From positions 62,001 through 126,000 of the forward strand of contig NZ_QGDL01000003.1 in the NCBI RefSeq assembly GCF_003149245.1: a stretch of DNA of 64,000 bases, read 5' to 3'. Every line of letters begins with the position of its first letter. Position 1 is the stretch's first letter. The DNA is from Faecalicatena orotica. GTDB lineage: Bacteria > Bacillota > Clostridia > Lachnospirales > Lachnospiraceae. The notes beneath the pieces are model-generated. The model saw only the letters and a list, made by a program, of their open reading frames with translations. It was not told the DNA's origin and did no database searches. A program made the translations under genes and the position numbers. Below are positions 48,035 through 55,763 of the stretch, piece by piece.

Positions 48035-48106
48035 ATGACAAACGACGCAACTTTTGAATTAATGGCAAAAGCGCAGGGAACCTCGGATGCGGATTTGTAC
48101 TGTTAA
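48035..48106 (+). CDS. Possible 23-residue microprotein or leader peptide
   Basis: A 24-codon frame with a good ribosome site (GGAAGGAGA, 10 bases before ATG), ending 14 bases before the ATG of the GH106-like gene. It starts MTNDATFELM and ends DADLYC. It could be a leftover start of a lost gene, a coupling peptide, or chance. The preceding GH2 stop lies 31 bases upstream. Confidence 0.3.
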   Translation: MTNDATFELMAKAQGTSDADLYC

Positions 48107-48120
48107 AAAGGAGGAGAAGC

Positions 48121-50718
48121 ATGTTAAAAACAATCAATGAGTGTTTAAATGGAATGGAAGAAAACTATATTCTTCCATTTCTATGGCTCCATGAAGAAGA
48201 CGAAGCCACATTAAGATCCTATATGACAGCAATCCATGAAGCCAATATCAGGGCAGTTTGCTTAGAATCCAGACCTCATCCTGATTTTCTGGGGCCAAAG
48301 TGGTGGCAGGATCTTGATATCATTCTGGATGAGGCAAAAAAACGGAATATGAAGGTGTGGATATTGGACGACCAGCATTTCCCCACTGGAGCAGCTGCCG
48401 GAGCAGTAAAGACAGCACCGGCAGAACTTCACAAACAATATCTTGCCTGCAATATGACGGATATTTTCGGACCTCAGCGAAGGGTTCGGCTTGATATAGG
48501 TAAACTGGCATCGACGCCGCAAAATCCTATCGCACCTCAGCCGCTGGACTATGATGATGATTGTCTGCTGGCAATTGTTGCCGCCCGTCTGGACGGCGGT
48601 ATAGGCAACGGTCCAGATCATGTGGAAGAGGCAGTCGTCCTGACAGGCAAGATTGAAGAGGGATATCTCATCTGGGACGTGCCGGCGGGAATGTGGAGAG
48701 TATTTGCGTTCTATGTTACCCACAACGGCGCATCTCCTGATTACATCAATCTTGTAGCTCTGGATTCTTGTAAAATACTTTTGGATACGGTATACGAAGC
48801 TCATTACGCGCGCTATGCGGATGAATTCGGAAAAACAATCGCCGGATTTTTCTCAGATGAGCCTTTCCTCGGAAATCTTTCCGGAAATGCGCAGGGATGC
48901 ATCGTAGGAAAAACAAGAATGCCGCTTCCATGGAGTAAAGAAATGGAAACAGCATTAAAAGAACTCTGGGGAGAAAACTATCCAGTAAATCTTCCCGCAC
49001 TTTGGGGAGAGATGGGAACCGCAGAGGAAACCGCAGATATCCGGAATACATTTATGAACGCACTTACAGATCTGGTAAAGAAAAGTTTCAGCGAGCAGAT
49101 CGGGAACTGGTGCAGAGATCACAGTGTGGAATATATCGGTCACATTATCGAAGATAATAATGCTTCCGAGGGATTAGGCGCCAGCGTAGGACATTACTTC
49201 CGGGGACTTTGGGGTCAGGATATGGCAGGAATCGACGATATCGGCGCGCAGATTACCGCTGGCGGCGCAAATGTGGAGCATATATCTATTGCTGGTTCCG
49301 GAGACGGAGAATTTTATCATCATGTTCTGGGGAAACTCGGTTCGTCCCTGGCGCATATTGACCCTAAGAAGAAGGACCGCTGTGTATGCGAGTGTTTTGG
49401 CGCGTATGGCTGGACAGAAGGAACTCAGACCATGAAGTATATTGCGGATCACCTTCTTGCTGACGGTGTGAATCATTTTGTACCTCATGCTTTTTCCGCA
49501 AAGGCATTTCCAGATTTTGACTGTCCGCCCCACTTCTATGCGGGAGGAGAGGATATCCTGTTCCCTGCTTTCGGAAAACTGATGGCGTATATGAACCGTA
49601 CCGCGCATATTTTGTCTGCTTATCAGCATACTGCCCCTGTTGCCGTCCTCTATCATGCGGAAGCTGCATGGAGCGGTCAGCGTTGGATGAAGATGCAGAA
49701 GTGCGCACGGATTCTACGGGAACACCAGATTGATTTTGATATTCTTCCATCAGAAGTGTTAGAATTGAAAGACAAGATTTTAACAGTGAATGGAAGGCAG
49801 TATAAAGCTCTTGTGATTCCGGGATGCGAATATTTGGGAGAGAAAGCAGCAGCATTCTGTAAAAAGGCAAAAGCAGTTGATTTCCCAGTATATTTTTCGG
49901 ATTTTGCTCCAAAGAATGTTCAGGGAACGACAGTAGGACTTTTGGATTTGGCAGATATACTAGCCGATATGACAGATGTAACACTTACTCCGTTCCATAC
50001 GGATATCCGGATTTATCACGGGATTAAAAAAGGAGAAGGACATGTCTATTTTTTGTTCAATGAGTCTACATGGTCGTCCTTTGAAGGAAGATTAAAAGTC
50101 AAAGCTGATGGAAAATGCTATAGATACGATCCTATGGAAAACAGAATCTTCCGACGTAAACTGGCGGGAGGCAGTATACCGGTACGATTAAATCCAATGG
50201 AGAGTGCGCTGTTTATAGTGACAGATGCAGAAATAGAGGCAACAGAAGAACTTCCAGAGATGACAGGAACTGCTTTGCTGAACGGAAAATGGACGATTTC
50301 CCTTAAAGAAAACGGAGAATTTGTTCCCTATGAGGTTACGGAACGTCTGGACGGTATCATGAAGGACGGATGGTCAGGAACCATCTGTTATGAGTATCAG
50401 ATTCCGGGGGGAACGCTTCCGGGAGATGCAGACTATATTATGCTAAAGCTCCCGCAAGTCAGAGAGACAGCAGAAGTATGGTGTAATGGGAAATATGTGG
50501 GAAATGCGATAGCCGCACCATTTTGTTTTGAACTGACTCATGCATGGAAGAAGGGAAAGAACCTTTTGCGTATTGAAGTGACTTCTACTATGGAACACAA
50601 GGTAAAGGCTGCAAGCGGCGGAAAAGATTGGTTTATATCAATGCAGAAAGTATGGTACGGATATGGCATGAGTGATATTCCTGTGCTGGAGTATTGTAAA
50701 AAAGAAGAAAAAGTATAA
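48121..50718 (+). CDS. GH106-like glycosyl hydrolase (putative alpha-L-rhamnosidase type)
   Basis: 865 residues. N-terminal barrel with PFLWLHEEDEATLRSYM, CLESRPHPDFLGPKWW, VWILDDQHFPTG and FFSDEPFLGN; a middle region with EDNNASEGLGASVGH and CECFGAYGW; and a C-terminal jelly-roll-like beta domain (~700-860, EVWCNGKYVG). The overall plan resembles the GH106 (alpha-L-rhamnosidase) superfamily group, but similarity judged by eye is modest and the activity is uncertain. No signal peptide. Last gene of the island, closed by a terminator. AAAGGAGG ribosome site. Confidence 0.7.
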   Translation: MLKTINECLNGMEENYILPFLWLHEEDEATLRSYMTAIHEANIRAVCLESRPHPDFLGPKWWQDLDIILDEAKKRNMKVWILDDQHFPTGAAAGAVKTAPAELHKQYLACNMTDIFGPQRRVRLDIGKLASTPQNPIAPQPLDYDDDCLLAIVAARLDGGIGNGPDHVEEAVVLTGKIEEGYLIWDVPAGMWRVFAFYVTHNGASPDYINLVALDSCKILLDTVYEAHYARYADEFGKTIAGFFSDEPFLGNLSGNAQGCIVGKTRMPLPWSKEMETALKELWGENYPVNLPALWGEMGTAEETADIRNTFMNALTDLVKKSFSEQIGNWCRDHSVEYIGHIIEDNNASEGLGASVGHYFRGLWGQDMAGIDDIGAQITAGGANVEHISIAGSGDGEFYHHVLGKLGSSLAHIDPKKKDRCVCECFGAYGWTEGTQTMKYIADHLLADGVNHFVPHAFSAKAFPDFDCPPHFYAGGEDILFPAFGKLMAYMNRTAHILSAYQHTAPVAVLYHAEAAWSGQRWMKMQKCARILREHQIDFDILPSEVLELKDKILTVNGRQYKALVIPGCEYLGEKAAAFCKKAKAVDFPVYFSDFAPKNVQGTTVGLLDLADILADMTDVTLTPFHTDIRIYHGIKKGEGHVYFLFNESTWSSFEGRLKVKADGKCYRYDPMENRIFRRKLAGGSIPVRLNPMESALFIVTDAEIEATEELPEMTGTALLNGKWTISLKENGEFVPYEVTERLDGIMKDGWSGTICYEYQIPGGTLPGDADYIMLKLPQVRETAEVWCNGKYVGNAIAAPFCFELTHAWKKGKNLLRIEVTSTMEHKVKAASGGKDWFISMQKVWYGYGMSDIPVLEYCKKEEKV

Positions 50719-50740
50719 CAAGAATTTTATTAAGACTAAG

Positions 50741-50785
50741 AAGATGCTATTTCTTTGCAAGAGGGGATAGCATCTTTTAGTTTTA
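50741..50785 (+). terminator. Rho-independent terminator ending the glycoside island
   Basis: AGATGCTAT (50742-50750) pairs with ATAGCATCT (50767-50775), then TTTTAGTTTTAAT. Confidence 0.75.
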
Positions 50786-50841
50786 ATATCATGTGAATAG
50801 CGATTATTGTTTGTTGAAGTATCATTTTTGGCAGAACAATT

Positions 50842-52008
50842 ATGACAGGAATCCTCCCGATTGCAAAGTATTACAGTGGCTCTGAATTGAATATGTTTAC
50901 GGAGTATACTATGGCAACAGAAGAGAAGTTCTCCAAATATTTCGGGTTTACGGAGGAAGAGACAGATGAACTTTATGAAAAGTATCTGAAAGGTACAGAA
51001 AAACCGCACCTGACAAGAGAAGGATTAAAGAGCTGGTATGACGGGTATTATTCAAAAACAGGAATTAGGTTGTATAATCCTCGTTCCGTTGTCACATCCT
51101 TAAAGAACAATAACTTTGGTAATTACTGGACCAGTTCCGGACCATATGATGAAATTTATTACTATATCGAGCATAATGTGGCAGAAGTCCGTGATGACCT
51201 GGCATTAATAGAAACGTTTGACCATTTATTTGAAGATGAAAAGAATTCGGTTTCTGTCAGTAGCAGTATAGGTATCGCTATTTTTCCAGACAATGGTGAA
51301 ACATTCAAAAATCTATATTCAAATGCAGACAGAGCACTTTATCAAGTGAAAAAATTAGGCAAGAACAATTATATGCTGTATGATGATATTTCGTCAGAGA
51401 GTGGGCTGGATAACAAATACTTTACGCCACGAACAAAAATTGAATCAGAGAATAATTCTGCCTGTCTTTCCGGTGATTTACTGGGTTATGTTTTTGAAAT
51501 CCTGTATGACTCGGAAGACTTTGATAAATCTGTAAACGATGTTTTGGAGATTATCGGGAAAAAGTTCGATGTCAGCCGGGCATATATATTTGAAAATTCA
51601 GAGGATAATCTCTATACATCGAATACATATGAATGGCGCAGTGAGGGAGTTACATCAGAAATTGCAAATCTGCAGAATCTCAGCTTTAGCGAGCATGGAA
51701 ATTATAAAGACCTCTTTAAAGATAATACAGTTTTTTACTGCAGGGACATCCGTACATTAAATCCCGGACAGGCAGAAATCTTAGCAGCACAGGGTATCCG
51801 ATCCACGCTGCAGTGTGCAATAATAGAGAATAAAACATTCACTGGAATGATTGGATTTGACGAATGTACGGGGCTGCGATTATGGACTCAGGAAGAAATC
51901 AGCCTTCTTATTATATTATCACGACTGATATCTCTCTTTCTACAGAAAAAGAAGATGGGCCAAATGGAAGACAAAATTGCGCATTACCAAAATATATTAG
52001 CGAATTAA
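50842..52008 (+). CDS. Chimeric ORF: AAA-ATPase-like/DUF1703 fragment fused to GGDEF-GAF remnant
   Basis: 388 residues built from pieces of two unrelated genes. Residues ~1-127 match the middle of AAA-ATPase-like/PD-(D/E)XK proteins (MTGILPIAKY, KYFGFTEEE, NYWTSSGPYDEI), whose ~250-residue N-terminal ATPase is missing. From ~130 the frame becomes the last third of a GGDEF domain (SSIGIAIFPDNGETF, NADRALYQVKKLGKNNY) without its GGDEF loop, then a GAF domain (~205-375). No ribosome site precedes the ATG. The junction lies near 51220-51235. It is best explained by a deletion that fused two genes in frame; probably non-functional, although the GAF part is intact. Confidence 0.7.
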   Translation: MTGILPIAKYYSGSELNMFTEYTMATEEKFSKYFGFTEEETDELYEKYLKGTEKPHLTREGLKSWYDGYYSKTGIRLYNPRSVVTSLKNNNFGNYWTSSGPYDEIYYYIEHNVAEVRDDLALIETFDHLFEDEKNSVSVSSSIGIAIFPDNGETFKNLYSNADRALYQVKKLGKNNYMLYDDISSESGLDNKYFTPRTKIESENNSACLSGDLLGYVFEILYDSEDFDKSVNDVLEIIGKKFDVSRAYIFENSEDNLYTSNTYEWRSEGVTSEIANLQNLSFSEHGNYKDLFKDNTVFYCRDIRTLNPGQAEILAAQGIRSTLQCAIIENKTFTGMIGFDECTGLRLWTQEEISLLIILSRLISLFLQKKKMGQMEDKIAHYQNILAN

Positions 52009-52021
52009 AAGAGTCAAACTG

Positions 52022-52048
52022 AGAAGGCGCATTAGCGTCTTCTTTTAT
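52022..52048 (+). terminator. Rho-independent terminator
   Basis: AGAAGGCGC and GCGTCTTCT pair (one G.T) around ATTA, followed by TTTATTT. Confidence 0.6.
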
Positions 52049-52191
52049 TTGCCAGAAACACGATACTGATGGTATACTGGACATGTATACTTATTATGCT
52101 GTACAAGATAACTTTGGGTGGTTATATTTATATATGTTATAAGGCAAGGAAGACAATAACTAAAGCCCAGTTTTTATGAGGAGGGCCAGGT

Positions 52192-52350
52192 ATGAAAAAC
52201 AATAAAAATAAAGATGAAAATTCAAATAATAATTTAGCAATAGGAATAAGTTTAGGACTGTTATTTGGGCTCTTGTGGGATAATTTGGCATTAGGTTTGG
52301 CTTTGGGAGTTGCAATTGGTTCATTGTCTAAATCCTATAAAAAGAAATAG
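52192..52350 (+). CDS. Small glycine-zipper-like membrane protein (52 aa)
   Basis: The ATG follows TGAGGAGGG by 6 bases. The N-terminus is an Asn/Lys-rich hydrophilic stretch of ~14 residues. The rest is one or two short hydrophobic segments with repeated small residues (AIGISLGLLFGLLW, ALGLALGVAIG), ending in a Lys-rich tail. The pattern fits a glycine-zipper membrane peptide. Function unknown. Confidence 0.6.
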   Translation: MKNNKNKDENSNNNLAIGISLGLLFGLLWDNLALGLALGVAIGSLSKSYKKK

Positions 52351-52402
52351 TAAGATTCCAGTTACCAAAGAGAAAAATCAGAATTTTGTGGAGGAGTATA
52401 TT

Positions 52403-52687
52403 ATGAATGAATTGCAGAAAAGATTTTTTGAACATTTAGCCAATATACAAGAAAGCTGTGTTGAAATTTGCATGATACAGCATAAGTGTGATGATAAAAC
52501 GACTAAAAGTATGCTGTATGATGTTACTTATGAGGCAATTACACAAATCATGGTAATGATTGACGGCTATTCCACTTTTAGCGAAAATAAACACGATATT
52601 GTCAATACAGTAACTGGGGAACATCTAAAAGAAAATCCTTCTATCGAGTTACATGACCAAACGGAGGAATTTCTAAAATATGAGTAG
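52403..52687 (+). CDS. Hypothetical protein, 94 aa
   Basis: The ATG at 52403 is set by GGAGGAG 7 bases upstream; a longer frame from 52310 runs through the preceding small gene and is unlikely. The product is soluble and mostly helical, with three Cys (~17, 21, 27) and an acidic C-terminus. No family recognised. Followed directly by the first copy of the short intergenic repeat. Confidence 0.55.
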   Translation: MNELQKRFFEHLANIQESCVEICMIQHKCDDKTTKSMLYDVTYEAITQIMVMIDGYSTFSENKHDIVNTVTGEHLKENPSIELHDQTEEFLKYE

Positions 52688-52696
52688 TAACAATTT

Positions 52697-52728
52697 CAGT
52701 TTGTCAAACTGGAAAATTAGAAGTTGTA
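52697..52728 (+). repeat. Intergenic repeat copy 1
   Basis: CAGTTTGTCAAACTG dyad followed by GAAAATTAGAAGTTGTA. Nearly identical to copy 2 at 53042-53073 (two mismatches in 32). Each copy lies just after one gene and before the next in the AT-rich zone. Confidence 0.7.
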
Positions 52729-52741
52729 TAGGGAATAAGAT

Positions 52742-53025
52742 ATGAAGAAAAGTGTTTTGATAAGTAATATTATATTATTAATTTGGTATTTTCTTGCAAT
52801 GGTCGGTGTGAAAATAGGGGCTAAATATTTAGTTGAGGGTGCTTTTAAAGATGAATGGATATTTATGATAATCCCTATTATCACTTTATAACCTACTTCA
52901 AAGATTGCATTCAACTTGTGAGTATAAATGGAAGATATGTTCCTGATGTTTATCATATTGTACTGCATATTTTGATAATTGTAGCATTTGTTTTTACCAT
53001 TAGATTTCGTAAAAATGTAGATTGA
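52742..53025 (+). pseudogene. Frameshifted small membrane protein gene
   Basis: The ATG frame gives 49 residues (a hydrophobic start LISNIILLIWYFLAMVGV, then KDEWIFMIIPIITL) and stops at a TAA near 52890. The next frame continues without a break of sense: TYFKDCIQLVSINGRYVPD, then a second hydrophobic helix and a basic tail ending at 53025. One indel would restore a ~94-residue two-helix protein. Family unknown. Confidence 0.6.
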
Positions 53026-53041
53026 AATAATACATAACCTC

Positions 53042-53073
53042 CAGTTTGTTAAACTGGAAAATTAGAAGTTTTA
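53042..53073 (+). repeat. Intergenic repeat copy 2
   Basis: CAGTTTGTTAAACTG dyad plus GAAAATTAGAAGTTTTA, matching copy 1 at 30 of 32 positions. With the flanking C and G the stem is CCAGTTT/AAACTGG. Confidence 0.7.
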
Positions 53074-53104
53074 GGGCTGAATAAATTGAAAGGTAATTAT
53101 TGTT

Positions 53105-53566
53105 ATGGAAAAGACGGAATTGAATTTTGTGTGTACCGGAATGAAAACGGGTAAAAAAATCCCGATAGAATATACTGGGCGTGGACAAAACATATCACCA
53201 GAGTTTATTATTAAAAATTTGTTGCCCAATGCCAAAACGTTAGCCATTACGTTAGAGGATTTAACACATCCAATAAAAAAATTCACCCATTGGATTATTT
53301 GGAATATTCCCGCAACTGATAAAATCGAGAAAGGAATTCCAGCGGGTAAGAAAGTGTTGGGAAATGCAGTTCAAGGGGTTGGATATGGTTTCCATCAATA
53401 TGCTGGGCCTAAACCTCCGAAAGGGAAAAAGCATATCTACCTCTTTACTATCTATGCTTTGGATTGTGAATTAAATATAAGTGCCAATTCTATGAAAGGA
53501 ACTTTTTTAAGAAGGGCAAAAGGTCATATTATTCAAAGCGGAAATGTAATAGGTGAATTTGAGTAG
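53105..53566 (+). CDS. YbhB/YbcL family (PEBP/Raf kinase inhibitor-like) protein
   Basis: 153 residues. PEBP landmarks: YTGRGQNISPEF, AITLEDLTHPIKKFTHWIIWNIP (the D-x-x-P..HW ligand-binding core), GYGFHQYAGPKPPKGKKHIYLF and YALD. Cytoplasmic, no signal. Members bind phospholipid head groups or other anions; the bacterial role is unclear. Single-gene unit between the repeat and debris. Confidence 0.88.
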   Translation: MEKTELNFVCTGMKTGKKIPIEYTGRGQNISPEFIIKNLLPNAKTLAITLEDLTHPIKKFTHWIIWNIPATDKIEKGIPAGKKVLGNAVQGVGYGFHQYAGPKPPKGKKHIYLFTIYALDCELNISANSMKGTFLRRAKGHIIQSGNVIGEFE

Positions 53567-53569
53567 CAC

Positions 53570-53851
53570 ACCGACAGATGATTTTTGGGATGATAATATC
53601 GAAGGGAAAGAATTGCGGGAAGTCCGATATATCTACAAATAATTTGTTGGAGGAGATGCGTGAAAATATATAATGTAGGAAACAGAGTCATGAATACATA
53701 TCTTTACCAGATTAAAGATGGGTTTATAATGATTGATACAGGCTATGAAAATAATTATACAAAATGTACTTCGTCTATGAAACGAAAAGGAATTTCTTGG
53801 GCTGATAGAGTAAATACAATTCTTTGTGGGAATATTTACAGGAAGAACTAA
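53570..53851 (+). pseudogene. Debris: short C-terminal fragment, then truncated MBL-fold hydrolase
   Basis: At ~53570-53642 a frame reads TDDFWDDNIEGKELREVRY and stops, resembling the tail of a lost gene. From GTG 53660 (GGAGGAG upstream), 63 residues begin KIYNVGNRVMNTYLYQIKDG and MIDTGYENNY, the N-terminus of a metallo-beta-lactamase-fold protein, then diverge before the HxHxDH metal motif and stop. Non-functional by inference. Confidence 0.6.
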
Positions 53852-53889
53852 AACAATTATTATTGAATATTAAAAAGGTTAATTAGGGG

Positions 53890-54294
53890 ATGTGTAAAAG
53901 AGCTATGGATTCAATAGGTTCTTCAACGAGATTATTATGGTTTTTTGTCTTTATTATGGGTGTGCCGGTTATATTGTTGATTTGCTCGATGTTGCTCTGG
54001 TCTTATAACAGATTTAAACATTTGGCATTTATATCATATATTGCAGAAGTTATTTTGACGATATTTATAATTTACATAAGTATTTCAAATATTGTTTCAC
54101 GCCTTCCGTGGAATGAAGTAATATATTACCGGTATGTAGGAAATAGCATTTTAATTATTATGAGTGTTTTATCCACAATTGGCAGTCTGTTCTTTTTTCG
54201 TAGATATAAGAAAATCAGTAACATTTTTATGAATATTTCTTCACTGCTGGTAGTCATTGTGTGGGTCATAATAATAGATACAGCTAATATGTAA
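53890..54294 (+). CDS. Hypothetical membrane protein, 134 aa
   Basis: Four hydrophobic helices (~14-38, 45-65, 78-99, 110-130) with short polar loops. Ribosome site weak (TTAGGGG); ATG 53905 is an alternative start. No family recognised. The four-helix plan resembles small uncharacterised integral membrane proteins of Bacillota. Confidence 0.5.
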   Translation: MCKRAMDSIGSSTRLLWFFVFIMGVPVILLICSMLLWSYNRFKHLAFISYIAEVILTIFIIYISISNIVSRLPWNEVIYYRYVGNSILIIMSVLSTIGSLFFFRRYKKISNIFMNISSLLVVIVWVIIIDTANM

Positions 54295-54335
54295 AGTTTA
54301 GCTTATGATAGAAAAAATAAAATTCGGAGTAAAGA

Positions 54336-54527
54336 ATGGAACTAACATATAGAAAAGCGATAAAAGATGATTCGGATTTACTGATTGATATTTATAACGC
54401 TTCATTTTATGATGAATTATATCCGGTATGGTGAATGTCCTGGTTATGGAAAAACAAAAGAAGAAATGGAATAGGCACGCAGGCATTTCAATATATGTTA
54501 TCTGTTTGTCCTGACTGGAAAACGTAG
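54336..54527 (+). pseudogene. Broken GNAT acetyltransferase gene
   Basis: Starts MELTYRKAIKDDSDLLIDIY, a normal GNAT N-terminus, with GGAG before the ATG. A +1 frameshift near 54418 is followed in the next frame by YIRYGECPGYGKTKEEME. A large internal deletion then joins GIGTQAFQYM and CPDW, parts of the acetyl-CoA site and late fold. The end coincides with a diverged third copy of the zone's repeat (ACTGGAAAACGTAGAAGTTGTA, from 54513). Confidence 0.65.
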
Positions 54528-54603
54528 AAGTTGTAAATTTTTATATGAATCGTAAAATTACAGCTTTTAATGGGGGAATTAGATGTTGCAGGAGAATACC
54601 AAA

Positions 54604-55074
54604 ATGATTGCTCTAATTGTAGCTTATTCTCAAAATCGTATCATTGGAAATCAGGGAATAATTCCTTGGAAAATCAAAGGAGAGCAGAAAAGATTTAAGG
54701 AACTGACCACGGGTAACGTGGTAGTTATGGGTAGACGCTCATATGAGGAAATTGGTAAGCCTTTGCCAAACAGAATGACGATAGTAGTATCCAGAACCCG
54801 TAAATTTGAAGGTGAGAACTGCTATACTGTATCGTCTCTAAAGGACGCTATTGAGTTAGCCGGAGAGAAGGACGTGTATATTTCCGGTGGAGCAAAGCTG
54901 TATGAAGAAGCCATTCCCATTGTGAAAAAAATGTATGTTACTGAAATTGAAAAAGTAATTGACGGCGATACGTACTTTCCTGATTTTGATGAGAACAGTT
55001 TTATTAAAGAAATCAACGAAAGAATTGAAACTGATATATCATATTCATATGTAACGTACACAAGAAAATCATAA
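54604..55074 (+). CDS. Dihydrofolate reductase, DfrF-like
   Basis: 156 residues from ATG 54604, which follows AGGAGA by ~7 bases; ATG 54583 upstream has no site. DHFR motifs: ALIVAYSQNRIIGN, IPWKIKGEQKRFKELT, VVVMGRRSYEEIG, PLPNRMTIVVSR and the GG of YISGGAKLYEEA. It reduces dihydrofolate to tetrahydrofolate with NADPH. The WKIKGEQ..F.ELTTGNVV.MGR.SYEEIG stretch recalls acquired trimethoprim-insensitive DfrF rather than chromosomal clostridial FolA. Its place among small isolated genes fits acquisition. Resistance is inference from memory of DfrF, not shown. Confidence 0.85.
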   Translation: MIALIVAYSQNRIIGNQGIIPWKIKGEQKRFKELTTGNVVVMGRRSYEEIGKPLPNRMTIVVSRTRKFEGENCYTVSSLKDAIELAGEKDVYISGGAKLYEEAIPIVKKMYVTEIEKVIDGDTYFPDFDENSFIKEINERIETDISYSYVTYTRKS

Positions 55075-55138
55075 TAATTGGAGATTATAGTACAACTTGC
55101 AAGACAAACAATAGGAGGGACATATCATAAGCGAAATA

Positions 55139-55690
55139 ATGAAATTTGCCAACAGAGAAGAATTCCGTGAATGGCTCAGTGAGCATTGTTTATCAAATGA
55201 TGGTATTTGGCTTTTATTCGGCAAGACTGGCGGACCGAAAACTGTAAAAGCGGGAGAAGCTCTGGAAGAAGCTCTCTGTTTTGGCTGGATTGATGGACTG
55301 ATGGAAAGGATTGACGATAAGACTTACAAGAAGTTTTTTTCTCTGCGAAGAAAGAACAGTAAATGGTCAGAGAAAAACAAGACGCTGGTGAAGAAACTGG
55401 AGGAACAGGGGCTTATGACGGACTTTGGCAGGAAAAAGATAGATGAAGCCAAAAAGAACGGTCAGTGGGATACTTCAAACCCTTTGGCAGTCATTACAGA
55501 GGAACAGATAGAATGTCTGTCTAAGCTGCTGGAAGGGCACGAACCCGCTTACACAAATTTTCAAGCTATGTCGCCATCCGTAAAAAAGACTTATACGCGG
55601 GCATATCTTGATGCAAAGACAGACGCTGGACGGAAAAAACGAATTGTCTGGATGGTGGACAGGCTCAATAAAAATTTGAAACCAATGTAA
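55139..55690 (+). CDS. YdeI/OmpD-associated family protein
   Basis: 183 residues. Family features: F.NREEFREWLSEH, GIWLLFGKTG, EALCFGWIDGLM, FSLRRKNSKWSEKN and the C-terminal YLDAKTDAGRKKRIVWMVDRL. YdeI proteins are linked to tolerance of cationic peptides in some bacteria; the molecular role is unknown. The ATG at 55139 is 19 bases from its AGGAGGG. An ATA at 55127, in frame and 7 bases from that site, looks like a mutated original start codon (encoding xSEIMKF). Confidence 0.85.
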   Translation: MKFANREEFREWLSEHCLSNDGIWLLFGKTGGPKTVKAGEALEEALCFGWIDGLMERIDDKTYKKFFSLRRKNSKWSEKNKTLVKKLEEQGLMTDFGRKKIDEAKKNGQWDTSNPLAVITEEQIECLSKLLEGHEPAYTNFQAMSPSVKKTYTRAYLDAKTDAGRKKRIVWMVDRLNKNLKPM

Positions 55691-55763
55691 GCAATGAAAA
55701 ATGAATCACTATGGAAGAATTAAAATCTATTATGAAAGTATGAATTTATGGAGGAAAAAAATT

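Noticed and set aside
52697-54535. Integron attC sites or a CRISPR array
   Set aside because: The copies are irregularly spaced by whole genes, lack the attC core GTTRRRY/RYYYAAC pair, and no integrase or cas gene is present.
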